Shown: positions 37,517-50,260 of the stretch, one piece after another
Position numbering within the stretch: the stretch's first letter is position 1
Layout: every line of letters begins with the position of its first letter
NCBI RefSeq assembly: GCF_051014685.1
Contig: NC_135055.1
Location: 744,001 to 808,000 of the forward strand
Origin: Ptiloglossa arizonensis
Lineage: Eukaryota > Arthropoda > Insecta > Hymenoptera > Colletidae
Length of the DNA stretch: 64,000 nt
Direction: 5' to 3'
Notes under the pieces: generated by a model
The model's input: the letters and a program-made list of their open reading frames with translations, nothing else
Told to the model about the DNA's origin: nothing
Database searches by the model: none
Position numbers and translations under genes: made by a program

Positions 37517-40500
37517 ACGCTTGAGAAACTCCAAGTTTTCGCAGTTCTGATGCTCGAAACGAATAACTAGAACGGCCTAGGGGAAAACTACTCATACCGT
37601 TGCAATCGGTCGAGTTTCTACTTTCAGAAGCAACAGAAATTTTGCGGATTGGTCAATCCGTTCGCGAGATATGGCAGTTTGGAGGTAAGAAACGCTTGAG
37701 AAACTCCAAGTTTCGGCAGTTCTGATGCTCGAAACAAATAACTAGAACGGCCTAGGGGAAAACTACTCATACCGTTGTAATCGGGCGAGTTTCTACTTTC
37801 AGATGCAACAGAAATTTTGCGGATTGGTCAATCCGTTCGCGAGATATAGCAGTTTTGAGGTAAGAAACGCTTGAGAAACTCCAAATTTTCGCAGTTCTGA
37901 TGCTCGAAACAAATAACTAGAACTGCCTAGGGGAAAACAACTCATACCGTTGTAATCGGCAGGTTTCTACTTTCAGATGCAACAGAAATTTTGCGGATTG
38001 GTCAATCCGGTGGCGAGATATGGCAGTTTTGAAGTAAGAATAGCTTGAGAAACTCCAAATTTTCGCAGTTTTGATGCCCGAAACGAATAACTAGAACGGC
38101 CAAGGGGAACACTACTCATACAGTTGTAATCGGGCGAGTGTCTTTTTTCAGATGCAACAGAAATTTTGCGGATTGGTCAATCCGTTCGTGAGATATGGCA
38201 GTTCTGAGGTAAGAAACGCTTGAGAAACTCCAAATTTTCGCAGTTCTGATGCTCGAAACGTATAACTAGAACGGCCTAGGGGAAAACTACTCATACCGTT
38301 GTAATCTGCGAGTTTCTACTTTCAGATGCAACAGAAATTTTGCGGATTGGTCAATCCGTTCGCGAGATATGGCAGTTTTGTGGTAAGAAACGCTTGAGAA
38401 ACTCCAAATTTTCGCAGTTCTGATGCTCGAAACGAATAACTAGAACGGCCTAGGGGAAAACTACTCATACCGTTGTAATCGGGCGAGTTTCTACTTTCAG
38501 ATGCAACAGAAATTTTGCGGATTGGTCAATCCGTTCGCGAGATATGGCAGTTTTGAGGTAAGAAACGCTTGAGAAACTCCAAATTTTCGCAGTTCTGATG
38601 CTCGAAACAAATAACTAGAACGGCCTAGGGGAAAACAACTCATACCGTTGTAATCGGCAGGTTTCTACTTTCAGATGCAACAGAAATTTTGCGGATTGGT
38701 CAATCCGGTGGCGAGATATGGCAGTTTTGAAGTAAGAATAGCTTGAGAAACTCCAAATTTTCGCAGTTCTGATGCCCGAAACGAATAACTAGAACGGCCA
38801 AGGGGAACACTACTCATACAGTTGTAATCGGGCGAGTGTCTATTTTCAGATGCAACAGAAGTTTTGCGGATTGGTCAATCCGTTCGTGAGATATGGCAGT
38901 TCTGAGGTAAGAAACGCTTGAGAAACTCCAAATTTTCGCAGTTCTGATGCTCGAAACGTATAACTAGAACGGCCTAGGGGAAAACTACTCATACCGTTGT
39001 AATCGGCGAGTTTCTACTTTCAGATGCAACAGAAATTTTGCGGATTGGTCAATCCGTTCGCGAGATATGGCAGTTTTGTGGTAAGAAACGCTTGAGAAAC
39101 TCCAAATTTTCGCAGTTCTGATGCTCGAAACGAATAACTAGAACGGCCTAGGGGAAAACTACTCATACCGTTGCAATCGGTCGAGTTTCTACTTTCAGAT
39201 GCAACAGAAATTTTGCGGATTGGTCAATCCGTTCGCGAGATATGGCAGTTTGGAGGTAAGAAACGCTTGAGAAGCTCCAAGTTTCGGCAGTTCTGATGCT
39301 CGAAACAAATAACTAGAACGGCCTAGGGGAAAACTACTCATACCGTTGTAATCGGGCGAGTTTCTACTTTCAGATGCAACAGAAATTTTGCGGATTGGTC
39401 AATCCGTTCGCGAGATATGGCAGTTTTGAGGTAAGAAACGCTTGAGAAACTCAAAATTTTCGCAGTTCTGATGCTCGAAACGAATAACTAGAACGGCCTA
39501 GGGGAAAACTACTCATACCGTTGTAATCGGCGAGCTTCTACTTTCAGATGCAACAGAAATTTTGCGGATTGGTCAATCCGTTCGCGAGATATGGCAGTTT
39601 TGAGGTAAGAAACGCTTGAGAAACTCCAAATTTTCGCAGTTCTGATGCTCGAAACGAATAACTAGAACGGCCTAGGGGAAAACTACTCATACCGTTGCAA
39701 TCGGTCGAGTTTCTACTTTCAGATGCAACAGAAATTTTGCGGATTGGTCAATCCGTTCGCGAGATATGGCAGTTTGGAGGTAAGAAACGCTTGAGAAACT
39801 CCAAGTTTCGGCAGTTCTGATGCTCGAAACAAATAACCAGAACGGCCCAGGGGAAAACTACTCATACCGTTGTAATCGGGCGAGCTTTTACTTTCAGATG
39901 CAACAGAAATTTTGCGGATTGGTCAATCCGTTCGCGAGATATGGCAGTTTTGAGGTAAGAAACGCTTGAGAAACTCAAAATTTTCGCAGTTCTGATGCCC
40001 GGAACGAATAACTGGAACGGCCTAGGGGAAAACTACTCATACCGTTGTAATCGGGCGAGTTTCTACTTTCAGACGCAAGAGAAATTTTGCGGATTGGTCA
40101 ATCCGTTCGCGAGATATGGCAGTTTTGAGGTAAGAAACGCTTGAGAAACTCCAAATTTTCGCAGTTCTGATGCTCGAAACGAATAACTAGAACGGCCTAG
40201 GGGAAAACTACTCATACCGTTGTAATCGGCGAGTTTCTACTTTCAGATGCAACAGAAATTTTGCGGATTGGTCAATCCGTTCGCGAGATATGGCAGTTTT
40301 GTGGTAAGAAACGCTTGAGAAACTCCAAATTTTCGCAGTTCTGATGCTCGAAACGAATAACTAGAACGGCCTAGGGGAAAACTACTCATACCGTTGCAAT
40401 CGGTCGAGTTTCTACTTTCAGATGCAACAGAAATTTTGCGGATTGGTCAATCCGTTCGCGAGATATGGCAGTTTGGAGGTAAGAAACGCTTGAGAAGCTC

Positions 40501-41533
40501 CAAGTTTCGGCAGTTCTGATGCTCGAAACAAATAACTAGAACGGCCTAGGGGAAAACTACTCATACCGTTGTAATCGGGCGAGTTTCTACTTTCAGATGC
40601 AACAGAAATTTTGCGGATTGGTCAATCCGTTCGCGAGATATGGCAGTTTTGAGGTAAGAAACGCTTGAGAAACTCAAAATTTTCGCAGTTCTGATGCTCG
40701 AAACGAATAACTAGAACGGCCTAGGGGAAAACTACTCATACCGTTGTAATCGGCGAGCTTCTACTTTCAGATGCAACAGAAATTTTGCGGATTGGTCAAT
40801 CCGTTCGCGAGATATGGCAGTTTTGAGGTAAGAAACGCTTGAGAAACTCCAAATTTTCGCAGTTCTGATGCTCGAAACGAATAACTAGAACGGCCTAGGG
40901 GAAAACTACTCATACCGTTGCAATCGGTCGAGTTTCTACTTTCAGATGCAACAGAAATTTTGCGGATTGGTCAATCCGTTCGCGAGATATGGCAGTTTGG
41001 AGGTAAGAAACGCTTGAGAAACTCCAAGTTTCGGCAGTTCTGATGCTCGAAACAAATAACCAGAACGGCCTAGGGGAAAACTACTCATACCGTTGTAATC
41101 GGGCGAGCTTTTACTTTCAGATGCAACAGAAATTTTGCGGATTGGTCAATCCGTTCGCGAGATATGGCAGTTTTGAGGTAAGAAACGCTTGAGAAACTCA
41201 AAATTTTCGCAGTTCTGATGCCCGGAACGAATAACTGGAACGGCCTAGGGGAAAACTACTCATACCGTTGTAATCGGGCGAGTTTCTACTTTCAGACGCA
41301 AGAGAAATTTTGCGGATTGGTCAATCCGTTCGCGAGATATGGCAGTTTTGAGGTAAGAAACGCTTGAGAAACTCCAAATTTTCGCAGTTCTGATGCTCGA
41401 AACGAATAACTAGAAGGGCCTAGGGGAAAACTACTCATACCGTTGTAATCGGCGAGTTTCTACTTTCAGATGCAACAGAAATTTTGCGGATTGGTCAATC
41501 CGTTCGCGAGATATGGCAGTTTTGTGGTAAGAA
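37517..41533 (+). repeat. HOR-D copy 3, partial
   Basis: This follows copy 1 at offset 9076 (twice 4538) from its start to about 40050, including cgtataac at 38259 and the same cassette that copy 2 lacks. It then departs: a cccggaac/acgcaagag monomer leads into a second pass of the gcaatcggt, gaagctcc and tcggcgagct series. The tcggcgagct word is repeated from 39527 to 40750, a 7-monomer step. Private changes include gaagctcc (39271 and 40496) and ggcccagg near 39845. Confidence 0.75.
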
Positions 41534-42229
41534 ACGCTTGAGAAACTCCAAATTTTCGCAGTTCTGATGCTGGAAACGAATAACTAGAACGGCCTAGGGA
41601 AAAACTACTCATACCGTTGTAATCGGCGAGTTTCTACTTTCAGATGCAACAGAAATTTTGCGGATTGGTCAATCCGTTCGCGAGATATAGCAGTTTTGAA
41701 GTAAGAATAGCTTGAGAAACTCCAAATTTTCGCAGTTCTGATGCCCGAAACGAATAACTAGAGCGGCCAAGGGGAAAACTACTCATACAGTTGTAATCGG
41801 GCGAGTTTCTACTTTCAGACGCAACAGAAATTTTGCGGATTGGTCAATCCGTTCGCGAGATATAGCAGTTTTGAAGTAAGAATAGCTTGAGAAACTCCAA
41901 ATTTTCGCAGTTCTGATGCTCGAAACGAATAACTAGAACGGCCTAGGGGAAAACTACTCATACCGTTGTAATCGGCGAGTTTCTACTTTCAGATGCAACA
42001 GAAATTTTGCGGATTGGTCAATCCGTTCGCGAGATATGGCAGTTTCGAAGTAAGAAACGCTTGAGAAACTCAAAATTTTCGCAGTTCTGATGCTCGAAAC
42101 GAATAACTAGAACGGCCTAGGGGAAAACAACTCATACCGTTGTAATCGGCAGGTTTCTACTTTCAGATGCAACAGAAATTTTGCGGGTTGGTCAATCCGG
42201 TCGCGATATATGGCAGTTTTGAAGTAAGA
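41534..42229 (+). repeat. HOR-E lead-in, four monomers
   Basis: These four monomers carry gctggaaac with ctagggaaaa (41571), gagcggccaagg, atatagcag with gaatagc, and aaaacaactc with ggcagg. They correspond to the stretches beginning at 44365 and 47333 in the following units but lack two monomers relative to the first of these. Confidence 0.65.
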
Positions 42230-45200
42230 ATAGCTTGAGAAATTCCAAATTTCCGCAGTTCTGATGCCCGAAACGAATAACTAGAACGGCCAAGGGGAAA
42301 ACTACTCATACAGTTGTAATCGGGCGAGTGACTATTTTCAGGTGCAACAGAAATTTTGCGGATTGGTCAATCCGTTCGCGAGATATGGCAGTTCTGAGGT
42401 AAGAAACGCTTGAGAAACTCCAAATTTTAGCAGTTCTGATGCTCGAAACGAATAACTAGAACGGCCTAGGGAAAAACTACTCATACCGTTGCAATCGGGC
42501 GAGTTTCTACTTTCAGATGCAACAGAAATTTTGCGGATTGGTCAATCCGTTCGCGAGATATAGCAGTTTTGAAGTAAGAATAGCTTGAGAAACTCCAAAT
42601 TTTCGCAGTTCTGATGTCCGAAACGAATAACTAGAGCGGCCAAGGGGAAAACTACTCATACAGTTGTAATCGGGCGAGTGTCTATTTTCAGATGCAACAG
42701 AAATTTTGCGGATTGGTCAATCCGTTCGCGAGATATGGCAGTTTTGAGGTAAGAAACGCTTGAGAAACTCCAAATTTTCGCAGTTCTGATGCTCGAAACG
42801 AATAACTAGAACGGCCTAGGGGAAAACAACTCGTACCGTTGCAATCGGTCGAGTTTCTACTTTCAGATGCAACAGAAATTTTTCGGATTGGTCAATCCGT
42901 TCGCGAGATATGGCAGTTTGGAGGTGAGAAACGCTTGAGAAACTCCAAGCTTCGGCAGTTCTGATGCTCGAAACAAATAACTAGAACGGCCTAGGGGAAA
43001 ACTACTCATACCGTTGTAATCTGCGAGTTTCTACTTTCAGATGCAACAGAAATTTTTCTGATTGGTCAATCCGTTCGCGAGATATGGCAGTTTTGAGGTA
43101 AGAAACGCTTGAGAAACTCCAAATTTTCGTAGTTCTGATGCTCGAAACGAATAACTAGAACGGCCTAGGGGAAAACAACTCATACCGTTGTAATCGAGCG
43201 AGTTTCTACTTTCAGATGCAACAGAAATTTTTCGGATTGGTCAATCCGTTCGCGAGATATGGCAGTTTTGAGGTAAGAAACGCTTGAGAAACTCCAAAGT
43301 TTCGCAGTTCTGATGCTCGAAACGAATATCTAGAACGGCCTAGGGGAAAACTACTCATACCGTTGAAATCGGGCGAGTTCCTACTTTCAGATGCAACAGA
43401 AATTTTGCGGATTGGTCAATCCGTTCGCGAGATATGGCAGTTCTGAGGTAAGAAACGCTTGAGAAACTACAAATTTTAGCAGTTCTGATGCTCGAAACGA
43501 ATAACTAGAACGGCCTAGGGGAAAACTACTCATACCGTTGCAATCGGGCGAGTTTCTACTTTCAGATGCAACAGAAATTTTGCGGATTGGTCAATCCGTT
43601 CGCGAGATATGGCAGTTTGGAGGTAAGAAACGCTTGAGAAACTCCAAGTTTCGGCAGTTCTGATGCTCGAAACAAATAACTAGAACGGCCTAGGGGAAAA
43701 CTACTCATACCGTTGTAATCGGGCGAGTTTCTACTTTCAGATGCAACAGAAATTTTGCGGATTGGTCAATCCGTTCGCGAGATATGGCAGTTTTGAGGTA
43801 AGAAACGCTTGAGAAACTCAAAATTTTCGCAGTTCTGATGCTCGAAACGAATAACTAGAACGGCCTAGGGGAAAACTACTCATACCGTTGTAATCGGCGA
43901 GCTTCTACTTTCAGATGCAACAGAAATTTTGCGGATTGGTCAATCCGTTCGCGAGATATGGCAGTTTTGAGGTAAGAAACGCTTGAGAAACTCCAAATTT
44001 TCGCAGTTCTGATGCTCGAAACGAATAACTAGAACGGCCTAGGGGAAAACTACTCATACCGTTGCAATCGGTCGAGTTTCTACTTTCAGATGCAACAGAA
44101 ATTTTGCGGATTGGTCAATCCGTTCGCGAGATATGGCAGTTTGGAGGTAAGAAACGCTTGAGAAACTCCAAGTTTCGGCAGTTCTGATGCTCGAAACAAA
44201 TAACCAGAACGGCCTAGGGGAAAACTACTCATACCGTTGTAATCGGCGAGTTTCTACTTTCAGATGCAACAGAAATTTTGCGGATTGGTCAATCCGTTCG
44301 CGAGATATGGCAGTTTTGTGGTAAGAAACGCTTGAGAAACTCCAAATTTTCGCAGTTCTGATGCTGGAAACGAATAACTAGAACGGCCTAGGGAAAAACT
44401 ACTCATACCGTTGTAATCGGCGAGTTTCTACTTTCAGATGCAACAGAAATTTTGCGGGTTGGTCAATCCGTTCGCGAGATATAGCAGTTTTGAAGTAAGA
44501 ATAGCTTGAGAAACTCCAAATTTTCGCAGTTCTGATGCCCGAAACGAATAACTAGAGCGGCCAAGGGGAAAACTACTCATACAGTTGTAATCGGGCGAGT
44601 TTCTACTTTCAGACGCAACAGAAATTTTGCGGATTGGTCAATCCGTTCGCGAGATATGGCAGTTTTGAGGTAAGAAACGCTTGAGAAACTCCAAATTTTC
44701 GCAGTTCTGATGCTCGAAACGAATAACTAGAACGGCCTAGGGAAAAACTACTCATACGGTTGTAATCGGCGAGTTTCTACTTTCAGATGCAACAGAAATT
44801 TTGCGGATTGGTCAATCCGTTCGCGAGATATGGCAGTTTCGTGGTAAGAAACGCTTGAGAAACTCCAAATTTTCGCAGTTCTGATGCCCGGAACGAATAA
44901 CTGGAACGGCCTAGGGGAAAACTACTCATACCGTTGTAATCGGGCGAGTTTCTACTTTCAGACGCAACAGAAATTTTGCGGATTGGTCAATCCGTTCGCG
45001 AGATATGGCAGTTTTGAGGTAAGAAACGCTTGAGAAACTCCAAATTTTCGCAGTTCTGATGCTCGAAACGAATAACTAGAACGGCCTAGGGGAAAACTAC
45101 TCATACCGTTGTAATCGGCGAGTTTCTACTTTCAGATGCAACAGAAATTTTGCGGATTGGTCAATCCGTTCGCGAGATATGGCAGTTTCGAAGTAAGAAA

Positions 45201-45372
45201 CGCTTGAGAAACTCAAAATTTTCGCAGTTCTGATGCTCGAAACGAATAACTAGAACGGCCTAGGGGAAAACAACTCATACCGTTGTAATCGGCAGGTTTC
45301 TACTTTCAGATGCAACAGAAATTTTGCGGATTGGTCAATCCGGTCGCGATATATGGCAGTTTTGAAGTAAGA
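42230..45372 (+). repeat. HOR-E 18-mer, copy 1 (3143 bp)
   Basis: This unit starts at the atagcttgagaaattcc monomer and ends before the next occurrence 3143 bp later. Bar-codes in order are gtgactattttcaggtg, aaattttagcag, gagcggcc, aagcttcggc, the stop-making tttttctgatt, cgaatatctag (about 43321), tcggcgagct (43894), gctggaaac (44365), catacggttg (44751) and gtttcgtgg. An embedded stretch near 43620-44210 is the same series as in HOR-D, so the two families share monomer types. Confidence 0.75.
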
Positions 45373-48300
45373 ATAGCTTGAGAAATTCCAAATTTCCGCA
45401 GTTCTGATGCCCGAAACGAATAACTAGAACGGCCAAGGGGAAAACTACTCACACAGTTGTAATCGGGCGAGTGACTATTTTCAGGTGCAACAGAAATTTT
45501 GCGGATTGGTCAATCCGTTCGCGAGATATGGCAGTTCTGAGGTAAGAAACGCTTGAGAAACTCCAAATTTTAGCAGTTCTGATGCTCGGAACGAATAACT
45601 AGAACGGCCTAGGGGAAAACTACTCATAGCGTTGCAATCGGGCGAGTTTCTACTTTCAGATGCAACAGAAATTTTGCGGATTGGTCAATCCGTTCGCGAG
45701 ATATAGCAGTTTTGAAGCAAGAATAGCTTGAGAAACTCCAAATTTTCGCAGTTCTGATGCCCGAAACGAATAACTAGAGCGGCCAAGGGGAAAACTACTC
45801 ATACAGTTGTAATCGGGCGAGTGTCTATTTTCAGATGCAACAGAAATTTTGCGGATTGGTCAATCCGTTCGCGAGATATGGCAGTTTTGAGGTAAGAAAC
45901 GCTTGAGAAACTCCAAATTTTCGCAGTTCTGATGCTCGAAACGAATAACTAGAACGGCCTAGGGGAAAACAACTCGTACCGTTGCAATCGGTCGAGTTTC
46001 TACTTTCAGATGCAACAGAAATTTTTCGGATTGGTCAATCCGTTCGCGAGATATGGCAGTTTGGAGGTAAGAAACGCTTGAGAAACTCCAAGCTTCGGCA
46101 GTTCTGATGCTCGAAACAAATAACTAGAACAGCCTAGGGGAAAACTACTCATACCGTTGTAATCTGCGAGTTTCTACTTTCAGATGCAACAGAAATTTTT
46201 CTGATTGGTCAATCCGTTCGCGAGATATGGCAGTTTTGAGGTAAGAAACGCTTGAGAAACTCCAAATTTTCGTAGTTCTGATGCTCGAAACGAATAACTA
46301 GAACGGCCTAGGGGAAAACAACTCATACCGTTGTAATCTGCGAGTTTCTACTTTCAGATGCAACAGAAATTTTTCTGATTGGTCAATCCGTTCGCGAGAT
46401 ATGGCAGTTTTGAGGTAAGAAACGCTTGAGAAACTCCAAAGTTTCGCAGTTCTGATGCTCGAAACGAATATCTAGAACGGCCTAGGGGAAAACTACTCAT
46501 ACCGTTGAAATCGGGCGAGTTCCTACTTTCAGATGCAACAGAAATTTTGCGGATTGGTCAATCCGTTCGCGAGATATGGCAGTTTGGAGGTAAGAAACGC
46601 TTGAGAAACTCCAAGTTTCGGCAGTTCTGATGCTCGAAACAAATAACTAGAACGGCCTACGGGAAAACTACTCATACCGTTGTAATCGGGCGAGTTTCTA
46701 CTTTCAGATGCAACAGAAATTTTGCGGATTGGTCAATCCGTTCGCGAGATATGGCAGTTTTGAGGTAAGAAACGCTTGAGAAACTCAAAATTTTCGCAGT
46801 TCTGATGCTCGAAACGAATAACTAGAACGGCCTAGGGGAAAACTACTCATACCGTTGTAATCGGCGAGCTTCTACTTTCAGATGCAACAGAAATTTTGCG
46901 GATTGGTCAATCCGTTCGCGAGATATGGCAGTTTTGAGGTAAGAAACGCTTGAGAAACTCCAAATTTTCGCAGTTCTGATGCTCGAAACGAATAACTAGA
47001 ACGGCCTAGGGGAAAACTACTCATACCGTTGCAATCGGTCGAGTTTCTACTTTCAGATGCAACAGAAATTTTGCGGATTGGTCAATCCGTTCGCGAGATA
47101 TGGCAGTTTGGAGGTAAGAAACGCTTGAGAAACTCCAAGTTTCGGCAGTTCTGATGCTCGAAACAAATAACCAGAACGGCCTAGGGGAAAACTACTCATA
47201 CCGTTGTAATCGGGCGAGTTTTTACTTTCAGATGCAACAGAAATTTTGCGGATTGGTCAATCCGTTCGCGAGATATGGCAGTTTTGAGGTAAGAAACGCT
47301 TGAGAAACTCCAAATTTTCGCAGTTCTGATGCTGGAAACGAATAACTAGAACGGCCTAGGGAAAAACTACTCATACCGTTGTAATCGGCGAGTTTCTACT
47401 TTCAGATGCAACAGAAATTTTGCGGATTGGTCAATCCGTTCGCGAGATATAGCAGTTTTGAAGTAAGAATAGCTTGAGAAACTCCAAATTTTCGCAGTTC
47501 TGATGCCCGAAACGAATAACTAGAGCGGCCAAGGGGAAAACTACTCATACAGTTGTAATCGGGCGAGTTTCTACTTTCAGACGCAACAGAAATTTTGCGG
47601 ATTGGTCAATCCGTTCGCGAGATATGGCAGTTTTGAGGTAAGAAACGCTTGAGAAACTCCAAATTTTCGCAGTTCTGATGCTCGAAACGAATAACTAGAA
47701 CGGCCTAGGGGAAAACTACTCATACCGTTGTAATCGGCGAGTTTCTACTTTCAGATGCAACAGAAATTTTGCGGATTGGTCAATCCGTTCGCGAGATATG
47801 GCAGTTTGGAGGTAAGAAACGCTTGAGAAACTCCAAGTTTCGGCAGTTCTGATGCTCGAAACGAATAACTAGAACGGCCTAGGGAAAAACTACTCATACG
47901 GTTGTAATCGGCGAGTTTCTACTTTCAGATGCAACAGAAATTTTGCGGATTGGTCAATCCGTTCGCGAGATATGGCAGTTTCGTGGTAAGAAACGCTTGA
48001 GAAACTCCAAATTTTCGCAGTTCTGATGCCCGGAACGAATAACTGGAACGGCCTAGGGGAAAACTACTCATACTGTTGTAATCGGGCGAGTTTCTACTTT
48101 CAGACGCAACAGAAATTTTGCGGATTGGTCAATCCGTTCGCGAGATATGGCAGTTTTGAGGTAAGAAACGCTTGAGAAACTCCAAATTTTCGCAGTTCTG
48201 ATGCTCGAAACGAATAACTAGAACGGCCTAGGGGAAAACTACTCATACCGTTGTAATCGGCGAGTTTCTACTTTCAGATGCAACAGAAATTTTGCGGATT

Positions 48301-48514
48301 GGTCAATCCGTTCGCGAGATATGGCAGTTTCGAAGTAAGAAACGCTTGAGAAACTCAAAATTTTCGCAGTTCTGATGCTCGAAACGAATAACTAGAACGG
48401 CCTAGGGGAAAAGAACTCATACCGTTGTAATCGGCAGGTTTCTACTTTCAGATGCAACAGAAATTTTGCGGATTGGTCAATCCGGTCGCGATATATGGCA
48501 GTTTTGAAGTAAGA
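45373..48514 (+). repeat. HOR-E 18-mer, copy 2 (3142 bp)
   Basis: This has the same order as copy 1: cgaatatctag recurs 3142 bp later at 46463 and catacggttg 3142 bp later at 47893. The gctggaaac marker comes after only 2968 bp, so one monomer was lost before it (between 46463 and 47333) and one gained after it (near 47800-47870, aagtttcggc type). These compensating single-monomer changes leave the unit length the same. Confidence 0.75.
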
Positions 48515-50260
48515 ATAGCTTGAGAAATTCCAAATTTCCGCAGTTCTGATGCCCGAAACGAATAACTAGAACGGCCAAGGGGAAAACTACTCATACAGTT
48601 GTAATCGGGCGAGTGACTATTTTCAGGTGCAACAGAAATTTTGCGGATTGGTCAATCCGTTCGCGAGATATGGCAGTTCTGAGGTAAGAAACGCTTGAGA
48701 AACTCCAAATTTTAGCAGTTCTGATGCTCGAAACGAATAACTAGAACGGCCTAGGGGAAAACTACTCATACCGTTGTAATCGGCGAGTTTCTACTTTCGG
48801 ATGCAACAGATATTTTACGGATTGGTCAATCCGTTCGCGAGATATGGCAGTTTGGAGGTAAGAAACGCTTGAGAAACTCCAAATTTTCGCAGTTCTGATG
48901 CTCGAAACGAATAACTAGAACGGCCTAGGGGAAAACTACTCATACCGTTGAAATCGGGCGAGTTCCTACTTTCAGATGCAACAGAAATTTTGCGGATTGG
49001 TCAATCCGTTCGCGATATATGGCAGTTTCGACGTAAGAAACGCTTGAGAAACTCAAAATTTTCGCAGTTCTGATGCTCGAAACGAACAACTAGAACGGCC
49101 TAGGGGAAAACAACTCATACCGTTGTAATCGGCAGGTTTCTACTTTCAGATGCAACAGAAATTTTGCGGATTGGTCAATCCGTTCGCGAGATATGGCAGT
49201 TTGGAGGTAAGAAACGCTTGAGAAACTCCAAATTTCCGCAGTTCTGATGCCCGAAACAAATAACTAGAACGGCCTAGGGGAAAACTACTCATACCGTTGT
49301 AATCGGGCGAGTTTCTACTTTCAGATGCAACAGAAATTTTGCGGATTGGTCAATCCGTTCGCGAGATATGGCAGTTTTGAGGTAAGAAACGCTTGAGAAA
49401 CTCCAAATTTTCGCAGTTCTGATGCTCGAAACGAATAACTAGAACGGCCTAGGGGAAAACTACTCATACCGTTGTAATCGGCGAGTTTCTACTTTCAGAT
49501 GCAATAGAAATTTTGCGGATTGGTCAATCCGTTCGCGAGATATGGCAGTTTTGAGGTAAGAAACGCTTGAGAAACTCCAAATTTTCGCAGTTCTGATGCT
49601 CGAAACGAATAACTAGAACGGCCTAGGGGTAATCTACTCATACCGTTGCAATCGGTCGAGTTTCTACTTTCAGATGCAACAGAAATTTTGCGGATTGGTC
49701 AATCCGTTCGCGAGATATGTCAGTTTCGAGGTAAGAAATGCTTGAGAAACTCAAAATTTTCGCAGTTCTGATGCTCGAAACGAATAACTAGAACGGCCTA
49801 GGGGAAAACAACTCGTACCGTTGTAATCGAGCGAGTTTCTACTTTCAGATGCAACAGAAATTTTTCGGATTGGTCAATCCGTTCGCGAGATATGGCAGTT
49901 TGGAGGTAAGAAACGCTTGAGAAACTCCAAGCTTCGGCAGTTCTGATGCTCGAAACAAATAACTAGAACGGCCTAGGGGAAAACTACTCATACCGTTGTA
50001 ATCTGCGAGTTTCTACTTTCAGATGCAACAGAAATTTTTCTGATTGGTCAATCCGTTCGCGAGATATGGCAGTTTTGAGGTAAGAAACGCTTGAGAAACT
50101 CCAAATTTTCGTAGTTCTGATGCTCGAAACGAATAACTAGAACGGCCTAGGGGAAAACAACTCATACCGTTGTAATCTGCGAGTTTCTACTTTCAGATGC
50201 AACAGAAATTTTGCGGATTGGTCAATCCGTTCGCGAGATATGGCAGTTTTGAGGTAAGAA
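48515..50260 (+). repeat. HOR-E remnant and mosaic monomers
   Basis: The first monomer (aaattcc, ggccaagg, gtgactattttcaggtg) and half of the next continue HOR-E. From about 48770 the order breaks: ctttcggatg with cagatattttacgg, gaaatcgggcgagttcc, gcgatatatgg with gacgtaag, then aaatttccgc, ggtaatctac, gtcagtttcg, aagcttcggc and tttttctgatt. No clear period runs through these ten monomers. They look like single units drawn from HOR-E and the next block. Confidence 0.6.
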
